Assembly: GCA_902465775.1 (NCBI GenBank)
Contig: CABQOJ010000078.1
Coordinates: 1-6,033, forward strand
Origin: an uncultured Porphyromonas sp.
GTDB taxonomy: Bacteria; Bacteroidota; Bacteroidia; Bacteroidales; Porphyromonadaceae
Length of the DNA stretch: 6,033 nucleotides
Direction of reading: 5' to 3'
Positions 1-5,590 of the stretch are shown in pieces. Below the pieces are notes generated by a model. It did not search any database and was not told the DNA's origin. It saw only the letters and a program-made list of their open reading frames with translations. How positions within the stretch are numbered: position 1 is the first letter of the stretch; each line of letters starts with the position of its first letter. The position numbers were made by a program, and so were the translations under genes.

Positions 1-6
1 GTGCGC

Positions 7-531
7 TTACTTCAGCGCTGCGATAGCCTTGTCGTAGTTAGGCTCCTGGGTGATCTCGGGCACTAGCTCCTCGTAGATGACCTTGCCCTCGGCGTCGATG
101 ACGATGACGCAGCGAGCCTGTAGCCCTGCGAGAGGTCCGTCCTGCATCATCAGCCCGTAGCCCTTGCAGAAAGCAGGCTCTGAAGAGGGAACCGTGCAGC
201 AACGGAAGGAAGAGAGTGTTTCGACATTGTCTAGACCCTCAGCGCCGCAGAAGCGTGCCTGTGCGAAAGGCAGGTCCTGAGAAATGCAGAGGACGACGGT
301 GTTGTCGAGCTTAGCAGCCTCAGCGTTGAAGCGACGTACGGATGCTGCGCAGACGCCCGTATCGATGCTGGGGAAGATGTTGAGGACGACACGCTTGCCA
401 CGGTAGTCTGAGAGCTTGGCCGTGGAGAGGTCCTTGCGAACTAGCTCGAAGTTGGGAGCCATCGTACCTACCTTAGGTTGCTCACCAGCGAGGGTGACTG
501 TGATCTTATCTTGAAATTTTACTGTAGACAT
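7..531 (-). CDS. tpx: Thiol peroxidase Tpx (atypical 2-Cys peroxiredoxin)
   Basis: This peroxiredoxin reduces hydrogen peroxide and alkyl hydroperoxides in the cytoplasm, using electrons from thioredoxin. Its 174 residues have no signal peptide. The family signature PSIDTGVCA is at residues 54-62, with peroxidatic Cys61 and catalytic Thr58; resolving Cys95 lies in [15 protein letters not shown], and Arg140 matches the conserved active-site Arg of E. coli Tpx. Compared with the 168-residue E. coli protein as I remember it, there is an insertion of about seven residues at 111-117 after LSSFR. It brings Cys111 and Cys112; Cys122 and Cys141 are further extras, giving seven cysteines where E. coli has three. 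The ATG at 531 gives the normal Tpx N terminus. The gene lies 39 bases downstream of the thioredoxin-like lipoprotein gene with no terminator or promoter visible between, so the two are probably co-transcribed. Family assignment is very secure; any role for the extra cysteines is unknown. Confidence 0.97.
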   Translation of the reverse strand: MSTVKFQDKITVTLAGEQPKVGTMAPNFELVRKDLSTAKLSDYRGKRVVLNIFPSIDTGVCAASVRRFNAEAAKLDNTVVLCISQDLPFAQARFCGAEGLDNVETLSSFRCCTVPSSEPAFCKGYGLMMQDGPLAGLQARCVIVIDAEGKVIYEELVPEITQEPNYDKAIAALK

Positions 532-570
532 ACTGTTTATTGGGTTTATAGTTACTGTGTATTAAGTGTT

Positions 571-1044
571 TTACTGATTATTCGTCTTGACGCCTATCTT
601 GCCGAGGAGCCCCTCGATGTGATCCATGGGAAGGTCTCCGAGGCTCTTGTAGGGCAGGTCATCGAGTGGCACGAAGAGTACCATCGGGATGCTCTGTACC
701 CCAAAGAGTGCGGCTAGCTGCGGGTTCTCGTCCACGTTGACCTTGTAGACGACGAGCTGGTCAGCGTATCGGTCGGCAACCTCTTGTAGCTTGGGAGCTA
801 GCTGACGACAGGGACGGCACCAGTCGGCGTAAAAGTCGATGATGGCCGGCTTGTCACCCTTATAGACGAAGGTGTCGGGATGCGCCTCAAAGTCGTAGAT
901 ATGCTCGCGCATATAGTTGGCATTGATGTGCTGGATCTCGGCCTTAGGCGTCTCTTTCTTGCTTTGAGCTGTGCAGGCGACACTGAGCGTGAGGAGCGCA
1001 GTCATGAGCAGGAGAGACTTCTGTATGAATTGTATTCGTTTCAT
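571..1044 (-). CDS. Thioredoxin-fold lipoprotein, extracytoplasmic (WCRPC active site)
   Basis: This is a single-domain thioredoxin of 157 residues that should exchange disulfides outside the cytoplasm. Residues 1-23 form a lipoprotein signal peptide (MKR, a hydrophobic core, then LSVAC with the lipidated Cys24). After a short linker the thioredoxin fold begins near residue 65, with active site Trp75-Cys76-Arg77-Pro78-Cys79 in the context DFYADWCRPCRQLAP and the cis-proline at Pro120 (QSIP). Arg in place of Gly in WC-x-P-C is a common variant and can shift redox potential. No acidic surface-export signal follows Cys24, so the protein probably faces the periplasm. It resembles the periplasmic thioredoxins (TrxP-like) known from Bacteroides, but I cannot assign orthology. 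The ATG at 1044 is the only start that keeps the signal peptide. A promoter lies just upstream and tpx 39 bases downstream. A general thioredoxin or a substrate-specific reductase are both possible. Confidence 0.93.
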   Translation of the reverse strand: MKRIQFIQKSLLLMTALLTLSVACTAQSKKETPKAEIQHINANYMREHIYDFEAHPDTFVYKGDKPAIIDFYADWCRPCRQLAPKLQEVADRYADQLVVYKVNVDENPQLAALFGVQSIPMVLFVPLDDLPYKSLGDLPMDHIEGLLGKIGVKTNNQ

Positions 1045-1069
1045 CTGTTATACTCGTTAAAATCGCCCT

Positions 1070-1101
1070 CTAAGATAGGGAAAACTTGCGACACAGCCAA
1101 A
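1070..1101 (-). promoter_or_regulatory. Bacteroidota-type promoter for the thioredoxin-tpx operon
   Basis: On the minus strand a TTTG box (1098-1101) is followed after 20 bases by TATCTTAG (1070-1077), which matches five of the six fixed bases of the Bacteroidota -7 consensus TAnnTTTG. The expected transcript start near 1063 leaves a leader of about 19 bases before the ATG at 1044. The same element, spacer sequence included, lies upstream of the leucine-rich-repeat gene at 3369-3400, which supports a real function. The start site is inferred from spacing only. Confidence 0.68.
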
Positions 1102-1154
1102 AGTTTACTTTATAAGAATGGTCTGTGACGCCATCGGATCGAGTCAAGACGACT

Positions 1155-1197
1155 AAAGAAAAGCGCAAGATCGGGACTGTGCGACCCAATCTTGCGC
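1155..1197 (-). terminator. Intrinsic terminator of the leucine-rich-repeat gene
   Basis: Arms 1185-1197 and 1163-1175 form a 13-bp stem around a 9-nt loop, with one G-U pair in the minus-strand RNA. The stem is followed on that strand by TTTTCTTT (1155-1162). It starts 60 bases after the stop codon of the surface-protein gene. The plus strand has no U-tract after the stem, so termination should act in one direction. A second copy of the same design lies at 3689-3731. Confidence 0.82.
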
Positions 1198-1204
1198 AAA
1201 GAGT

Positions 1205-1239
1205 AGCTCTTCTTGTACCGATTAGAGACAAAGAGAGCT
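1205..1239 (-). other. Secondary 3' hairpin before the terminator
   Basis: Arms 1205-1216 and 1228-1239 pair at 10 of 12 positions around an 11-base loop, starting 18 bases after the surface-protein stop codon. It sits directly before the main terminator on the transcript, so it may protect the 3' end or help termination. A weaker equivalent (about 3741-3751 with 3758-3768) exists in the other terminator region, so the two-hairpin layout is partly conserved. Confidence 0.5.
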
Positions 1240-1256
1240 AAGGTGATAGGCTTCTA

Positions 1257-3167
1257 CTAGTTCTTTAGGAAGACTAATCTGTCTAGAATGTCACCGTTAG
1301 CCCCATAAGCAACGGCAATGTAGGTGCCTTGTGGGTAGTGAGCTATGGAGATATCCTGCTTCTGACCGCTGGTCTGTAGTAGGAGCTGTCCCTCTACGTT
1401 GAGTAGCTGGATCATGCTACAGTCACTATCAGTATGGAGCGCTTGACCATCGGGATGATAGGTTAGGACGACTTGATGATTAGCTGGGTGTGCGATGGCT
1501 GTGGGGTCACTTTTGACTGTCCATCCATTGTTTCTAGCAGTTGTTACATCAGCCTCGTGGCTTCCAGGGTTATTGCTAATGTCAGCGACCTTCATCCATC
1601 CAGCCTGATCCTCGGGAACTTCTTTGGAGGAGACGTCTGGAAGCTTGTTTAGTAGCTGTGTGAGGAGGGAGGCTGACAGCTTATTCTCAGATACATTGAG
1701 TGAGATGAGCTTCCCTAAGCTCTCCGTGATGATTTCGCTAAGCTGGTTCTTCGATGCGTTGATTAGCTTGAGTTTAGTATTGGTGCGTAGGTCTAGTTGC
1801 TTTAGCTGATTCCCTGCGCAGCGTAGCTCAAGTAGGGACTTGTTTGCAGAGAGATCAAGCTCTGTCAGCTTATTGTTGCCACAAGCGAGCCCTGAGAGCA
1901 TAGTCTGCTTGGAGAGGTCGAGCGCTTGGAGCGCGTTGCCCTCAACGTCTAGGTGCCGTATGTATTGAGGTATGGAAAGGTCGATAGAGGTCAGCTTGTT
2001 CCCAGCGCAATATAGTTCTCCTAGAAAACTATTGTGCGCTAGATCCAGCTTGACAATGCTATTGTTGCTACAATTTAGCGTAATCAGCTTGTCGTTGGCT
2101 GAGAGGTCTATAGCCTCGAGCTTGTTGTCGTTGCAGTAAAGTGTAGAGAGGATCTTATTGTGCTTTAGGTCTATACTGGATAGCTGATTATTGCCACAGT
2201 CTAGGATAGATAGCTTCTCTAGCTTGGCAAGGTCTAGCTGCTTTAGTTGATTGTTGCCACACTTGACTTGGCTCAAAAGCGGGTTGTGCTGGAGATCTAG
2301 ACTCTCTAACTGGTTAGACCCTATGGAGAGTTGCTTTAGAGAAGTGAGCAGGGAGAGATCTATTGACTTGAACTGATTGTCGTAACAAAAGAGTGTCTCT
2401 AGCTTCAAGTTGTGAGACAAGTCTAGAGCGGATAACTTATTGCTGTTACAGCCTAACTTGACGAGATTAGGGTTACTCTGTAGGTCTAGCTTCGAGAGGT
2501 TGTTACCTCCGCAAGAGATCTGTGTAAGCTCTGGATTGTGAGCTACACGGAGGTCAGAGAGCTTGTTATTGTGTACGATGAGAAGGCGCAGGTTACTGTT
2601 CTGATCAACGTCTAGCGATGTCAACTGATTGTCCGTGCAATATAGCTCTAGAAGGAGCTTGTTGTGAGTTACATCTAGGCTAGAGAGTTGGTTCTTATGA
2701 CAGTATAAGTATTCTAGCTTTTCATTTTTCGATAGGTTTAAGGAGTTGATTGAGTTGTCATTGCATGCGAACCACTGGAGGTCTTGCACTGCAGAGGTAT
2801 TTAGCTCTGTGAGTAAGTTGCCTCGACAGTCTAGCTTGGACAGATGCTTTGCCTTAGAGAGGTCAAGGTGAGTAATCTCTCTTTTACTGCAGTATAGCTC
2901 TTTGATGCGACCCTTGATGGTTACGGTCTGACTCGTGAGTTTATAGCCATCGTCAAGATTCCCAGAGACACCTTGGATCTCAAACTCAGGCGTGTCTTCA
3001 TAGGGAGTTATATCTATATCAAAATCACTGCCTACAGCCAGTTTTGTCTGTATAGTTATGATGTCACTCTCTTCCTGAGCGAAGGACTGTAGATAGCTGA
3101 CGGATAGGATAGCCAGAGCTATGAACAGTCTAGTTGTTTTACTTAAGAGGTTTTTGTTTGATCGCAT
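1257..3167 (-). CDS. Internalin-J-like leucine-rich-repeat surface protein with T9SS sorting domain
   Basis: This is a probable cell-surface or secreted adhesion-type protein of 636 residues. Residues 1-30 are a Sec signal peptide ending SFA, with Gln31 next, as is common in Bacteroidota. Residues 31-83 form a cap (KLAVGSDFDIDI, then QTVTIKG). About residues 84-503 are twenty repeats of exactly 21 residues in the pattern LxxLxCxxNxLxxLDLSxNxx. The ladder position (93, 114, 135 and so on to 492) is Cys in fifteen repeats and V/I/V/A/V at 198, 282, 408, 471 and 492. A closing cap follows (SNNPG, then NNGWTVKS). Residues about 563-636 look like a type A T9SS C-terminal sorting domain (LLNVEGQLL, IAHYPQGTYIAVA, a final Lys-Asn). 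Cysteine-ladder 21-residue repeats are known from Listeria InlJ; P. gingivalis has an InlJ-related T9SS protein linked to biofilm formation. The ligand cannot be read from sequence. The gene has its own promoter and terminator. Secretion by T9SS is inferred. Confidence 0.93.
   Translation of the reverse strand: MRSNKNLLSKTTRLFIALAILSVSYLQSFAQEESDIITIQTKLAVGSDFDIDITPYEDTPEFEIQGVSGNLDDGYKLTSQTVTIKGRIKELYCSKREITHLDLSKAKHLSKLDCRGNLLTELNTSAVQDLQWFACNDNSINSLNLSKNEKLEYLYCHKNQLSSLDVTHNKLLLELYCTDNQLTSLDVDQNSNLRLLIVHNNKLSDLRVAHNPELTQISCGGNNLSKLDLQSNPNLVKLGCNSNKLSALDLSHNLKLETLFCYDNQFKSIDLSLLTSLKQLSIGSNQLESLDLQHNPLLSQVKCGNNQLKQLDLAKLEKLSILDCGNNQLSSIDLKHNKILSTLYCNDNKLEAIDLSANDKLITLNCSNNSIVKLDLAHNSFLGELYCAGNKLTSIDLSIPQYIRHLDVEGNALQALDLSKQTMLSGLACGNNKLTELDLSANKSLLELRCAGNQLKQLDLRTNTKLKLINASKNQLSEIITESLGKLISLNVSENKLSASLLTQLLNKLPDVSSKEVPEDQAGWMKVADISNNPGSHEADVTTARNNGWTVKSDPTAIAHPANHQVVLTYHPDGQALHTDSDCSMIQLLNVEGQLLLQTSGQKQDISIAHYPQGTYIAVAYGANGDILDRLVFLKN
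1659..2918 (-). repeat. Twenty in-frame 63-bp coding repeats (21-residue LRRs)
   Basis: The coding sequence repeats with a period of exactly 63 bases for about 1260 bases and not one indel, seen as a Cys or replacement residue every 21 positions from 93 to 492. The units are diverged at the DNA level, with frequent recurring words such as GATTGTTGCCAC and CTAGCTT on the plus strand. That makes recent slippage unlikely and suggests selection on the solenoid register. Boundaries are approximate. Confidence 0.9.
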
Positions 3168-3368
3168 ATCTGATTCTATTGATTGGTATATTGGTTGTAT
3201 TTATCTTGTCTTGACTGCTCAATCTCCGATGCTTCAAGACGAGGTGTAGGCTGTACTCTATGTGAAGAGCTTTATTGCCTCTGATTGTGAGCATTATAGC
3301 CAGAGATTAGAGTGGCTTATGTATGAATTGTGTCGACCTTATGTAGCCTATTTCTTTTAAATGGACAC
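3168..3368 (-). other. Long 5' leader of the leucine-rich-repeat gene
   Basis: If the promoter at 3369-3400 is correct, the transcript carries about 195 bases before the ATG at 3167, roughly ten times the leader of the thioredoxin gene behind the same promoter type. I see no convincing ORF, known riboswitch core or strong hairpin; only a weak AGCCA/TGGCT pairing occurs near 3298-3322. The leader is AT-rich close to the start codon, as is common in Bacteroidota. A second unseen promoter closer to the gene is an alternative. Confidence 0.4.
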
Positions 3369-3400
3369 CTAAGTTATAGAAAACTTGAGACACTGCCAAA
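3369..3400 (-). promoter_or_regulatory. Bacteroidota-type promoter for the leucine-rich-repeat gene
   Basis: TTTG (3397-3400) and TAACTTAG (3369-3376) are separated by 20 bases on the minus strand, the same spacing and near-identical spacer as the promoter at 1070-1101. Across 1080-1106 against 3379-3405, 24 of 27 bases agree. The expected start is near 3362. The palindromic 21-bp array starts 36 bases upstream of the TTTG box, in a position typical of activator sites. Confidence 0.68.
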
Positions 3401-3436
3401 AGTCTTCTCGGCTACTTTTGAAATTTGTGCGAATTG

Positions 3437-3560
3437 CTCCTGAGGAAATTGAGATACTCCAGGGAGGAAACGAAAAATTCTTCGGAACTTCAAAATCATT
3501 CTTCCGAAGTTTCATTTCATTCTTCGGAAGTTTCATTTGACTCTTCCGAGGAAATAGACG
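3437..3560. repeat. Tandem array of about six 20-21-bp palindromic units
   Basis: Four consecutive 21-base units begin at 3477, 3498, 3519 and 3540. The middle two (3498-3518, 3519-3539) differ at only two positions, and the outer ones are decayed. Two looser 20-base units (3437-3456, 3457-3476) extend the array. Each unit centres on a small palindrome: CTTCCGAAG or CTTCGGAAG in the core units, CTCC...GGAAA in the outer ones. A period of 21 bases is about two helical turns, so a DNA-binding protein could occupy every unit on one face. The array lies just upstream of the surface-protein promoter. It could be an operator array or simply a tandem repeat of no function. Spacers are absent, so it is not CRISPR. 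Confidence 0.8.
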
Positions 3561-3688
3561 ATTGCCACGGAGCTATTGGGGATTTCCTCCGTGGGGATCA
3601 GCATTTACCGTCACACGGTGTCGCCTTTAGTCGCAGTCTTTTAGTACGCCACAACAGGGCTCGTCTGTCGAATCGGGCCAAAGCGACG
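3561..3688. other. Gene-free stretch with two small palindromes
   Basis: This stretch lies between the 21-bp array and the terminator of the lipoprotein gene. It contains an 8-bp perfect stem (3565-3572 with 3587-3594, 14-base loop) and a compact palindrome ACCGT-CAC-ACGGT (3607-3619). AATCGGGCC at 3671-3679 is a perfect complement of 3717-3725 and could pair with one arm of the neighbouring terminator instead of its usual partner. I see no gene in it. Confidence 0.45.
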
Positions 3689-3731
3689 AAATAAAAGCGC
3701 GAAATCGGGACAACGTGGCCCGATTTTGCGC
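3689..3731 (-). terminator. Intrinsic terminator of the lipoprotein gene
   Basis: Arms 3719-3731 and 3697-3709 form a 13-bp stem with one mismatch around a 9-nt loop, followed on the minus strand by TTTTATTT (3689-3696). The geometry equals that of 1155-1197. Over 71 ungapped positions (1150-1220 against 3684-3754), 54 are identical. One stem pair has changed on both sides (G-C in one copy, A-T in the other), as expected when the fold matters. Confidence 0.8.
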
Positions 3732-3762
3732 AAAAAGATGGGCTTCTTGTCCCGAAAGACAG

Positions 3763-3804
3763 AGAGCCAGCTCTCCGACGCGCGTGGGTCGAGGAGCTGG
3801 CTCT
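3763..3804 (-). terminator. Strong hairpin directly after the lipoprotein gene
   Basis: Arms 3763-3779 and 3788-3804 are 17 bases each and pair at 15 positions (11 perfect outer pairs, two mismatches, four inner pairs) around an 8-base loop. It begins 30 bases after the stop codon of the lipoprotein gene. The bases after it on the minus strand are only moderately T-rich, so it may block exonucleases or act as a first, weaker terminator before the one at 3689-3731. Confidence 0.65.
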
Positions 3805-3834
3805 GTCATGAGACGTGTACTCTATGGAAGGCTC

Positions 3835-5418
3835 TTATAGCTTCGTGAGTGGAGTCTTGGTATAAGAAGCTGAAATTACAGCATTCATCAAAGGAGAGTA
3901 TACATAGTCAAAGTAGACTTCGTGCTCTTTGTTGTAATACTGGTAGAGGACAACCTTCACGGTCGGATTATTTATGTCTTGTATTTCTGCACTTCCCTTA
4001 TAGACAAAGCCGTTCTTTGTCATAAAGTCCTTGATGATGGCATTGTCTCCAGCAATCTTAGCATTCTCCCACTCTGAAGAGAAGTTGTAAGAAATCTGCT
4101 CTATGGTCGAGCCACTCTTTGACTCGTAGGAGTAGCTTAGCGTACGAGGCTTATTGCGATCAGCGGGATCGAGCCTAGAAAGGAGAGGCATGTTTACCTT
4201 GATGGCACTGTACTTATATCCGGCATCTGGATCTGCTGGCTTAAACTCAACGTAGCAGTCGGGGTGAGTCTCTCGCTCACGAGCGATGATGGGACTATCC
4301 TTGCTAATCTTCTGTCCGAAGACGTCTAGCAGCGGCAGGTAGAGCGCTTGGAAGGTTGGCTTCTCAGGTTTTGGATCCTTGTGATAGAGGTCGGGAGCAT
4401 CTTCAAATGTGATGATGGCTCCGGGTCTCTTGTCGGAGAGACGAAGACGTACAGCGAGATCCTTGTTGACAAACTTCTGTGCATAGTTTTGGAATGCGCC
4501 CTCGTAAGTGAAGCCGTTGAGCTCGAAGTAAGAGCGTAGCTCGGGTTGTCTGTACATAGCCATTGAGAAACGGTCGGTGAGTACAAACGGGCCAGACTTG
4601 CCTTCGTTATTGGGGTCTATGTCGTAGCGAACAAATCTGAAATTTACCTTGCTGGGATCTATCGCCTGATAGGTAACACTGGTTGCCGTCTTCTTGGTCT
4701 GCTTGCGTAGTCCGAGCTTCTTCTCGTAAGCTTCGATCTCCTCAAAGGTATAGGCATTCATCTTGGTCTCCTTCTTGAGATAGGGGAAGTCCTTGATCTG
4801 TAGGATGCCTGCGAGCTGAGAGGGATCGCCTGCGGACTGGTAGGCGATAGCCCAGGAGTTAGCGTTGACCTTAGAGAAAACGAGCAGGTAAGTGCCGTTG
4901 GAGTAAGCGATGCCCTTAGCGTCGTGCACCTTCTGATAGCCAGCGTCGCTGAGGAGGATCTCCATATTGTCATTGATATCGTTTCCTTCGGCAACTAGCT
5001 TGGCTGCAATCAGTATGGAAGAGGTCTCAAGAAGAGACTTCTTGGGGTCGATGATATACATGCGTGTGGGCTGCTGTCCCTTGGGATCGCCCGTCTTGTA
5101 GCGAAGGATCTTCTTGCCATTCTTATCTACGGAGCCTTCGAAGGTAGCACCCTTGCTGTCCTCGAAGGCTTGGACAGCCTTCTCGCCACCAAGCCAATCG
5201 ACGCAGGGGAAGGGGATGGCGGTGAGCTCGCCATTGTCATCTAGCTCGAGGATGGACTGGAAGGGCTGTGGCCCTGGATTAGGTTTAGTGCCAGTGGTGT
5301 CCACGCCTGTCGTGTCGGGTCCGGGGTTGGGCTCTTGTTTGGGCTCGCAACTACTCATCGCAAGGGTCACGCAGACGATTGCGGTGAGTACGACTATGAG
5401 ACGCTGTAAGTTTTTCAT
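3835..5418 (-). CDS. Triplicated lipoprotein of unknown function
   Basis: I do not recognise the family. The 527-residue product starts with a lipoprotein signal peptide (MKNLQR, hydrophobic core, MSSC with the lipidated Cys24). A flexible linker rich in Pro, Gly and Thr follows (25-52, with NPGP twice and DTTG twice). The remainder appears to be three related modules of about 130-170 residues: 69-196, 211-340 and 359-527. Each begins with a hydrophobic FP- or LP-like segment, runs through short beta-strand-like stretches (RMYIID, RFVRYDID, SAIKVNM), and ends with a helix plus a Gly-aromatic motif (ILLSDAGYQKV, YFELNGFTYEG, FMTKNGFVYKG) followed by alternating hydrophobic strands. This suggests an all-beta or alpha/beta binding protein on the outer or inner membrane. 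The ATG at 5418 is chosen because it supplies the signal peptide. No promoter is evident upstream; it may be read from the biotin-carrier transcript. A terminator follows. Function: unknown. Confidence 0.88.
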   Translation of the reverse strand: MKNLQRLIVVLTAIVCVTLAMSSCEPKQEPNPGPDTTGVDTTGTKPNPGPQPFQSILELDDNGELTAIPFPCVDWLGGEKAVQAFEDSKGATFEGSVDKNGKKILRYKTGDPKGQQPTRMYIIDPKKSLLETSSILIAAKLVAEGNDINDNMEILLSDAGYQKVHDAKGIAYSNGTYLLVFSKVNANSWAIAYQSAGDPSQLAGILQIKDFPYLKKETKMNAYTFEEIEAYEKKLGLRKQTKKTATSVTYQAIDPSKVNFRFVRYDIDPNNEGKSGPFVLTDRFSMAMYRQPELRSYFELNGFTYEGAFQNYAQKFVNKDLAVRLRLSDKRPGAIITFEDAPDLYHKDPKPEKPTFQALYLPLLDVFGQKISKDSPIIARERETHPDCYVEFKPADPDAGYKYSAIKVNMPLLSRLDPADRNKPRTLSYSYESKSGSTIEQISYNFSSEWENAKIAGDNAIIKDFMTKNGFVYKGSAEIQDINNPTVKVVLYQYYNKEHEVYFDYVYSPLMNAVISASYTKTPLTKL

Positions 5419-5452
5419 AATGATATGTGTAGTGAATTACGAGTAATGCAGA

Positions 5453-5564
5453 CGAGCTGGGGATAAGCAGTGGGCAACTAGCGTGAGAGATAGTAAGAGG
5501 TAGCGGAGCCGTGCCACTAGGTCTTACTGGGCTCTTCTGCTATCCACTCCTTAACCCCAGCTCG
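5453..5564. other. 112-base near-symmetrical rod-like hairpin with central bubble
   Basis: The two halves of this stretch pair along most of their length. A 10-bp perfect closing stem (5453-5462 with 5555-5564) is followed by a single A-A mismatch, 4 bp, a single C-C mismatch and 5 bp (to 5473/5544). An internal bubble follows (about 5474-5491 and 5529-5543). Above it, a 7-bp stem (5492-5498 with 5522-5528) leads to a short apical stem around a 7-base loop (5507-5513). It fills most of the gap between the biotin-carrier and lipoprotein genes. No T-tract follows on either strand, so it is not a standard terminator. Options are a structured small RNA, an mRNA-processing or stabilising hairpin, a lipoprotein leader, or a degenerate mobile repeat. 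Confidence 0.75.
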
Positions 5565-5590
5565 CTCTATATTTGGTCGTCAGACTCTCC

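Noticed and set aside
478..1128. Plus-strand frames across tpx and the thioredoxin gene (478-717, 880-1128)
   Set aside because: They lie opposite two clearly conserved genes and show no family features, so they are shadows of those genes.
3252..3274. Similarity of the leader near 3252 to the lipoprotein 3' region near 3817 (GTACTCTATG then GAAG)
   Set aside because: The match is about 14 bases with a gap and lacks structure or a shared context, so it may be chance.
3437..3560. CRISPR-like array
   Set aside because: The units touch each other with no unique spacers, are only 20-21 bases long, and no cas gene is nearby.
3425..3694. Plus-strand reading frame of 89 codons with a Ser-Ser-Glu heptapeptide repeat
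   Set aside because: It starts with TTG, has no recognisable domain, and its repeat is just the 21-bp DNA array read in frame. It also runs into the terminator of the opposite-strand gene. A coding role cannot be excluded but is not supported.
3627..3809. Minus-strand frame of 60 codons between the lipoprotein gene and the array
   Set aside because: It consists mostly of the two terminator hairpins and has no independent sign of coding.
5568..5575. TATATTTG, a perfect plus-strand -7 box
   Set aside because: No TTTG lies at the right distance upstream, it would read antisense into the biotin-carrier gene, and a six-base match is expected by chance in a window of this size.
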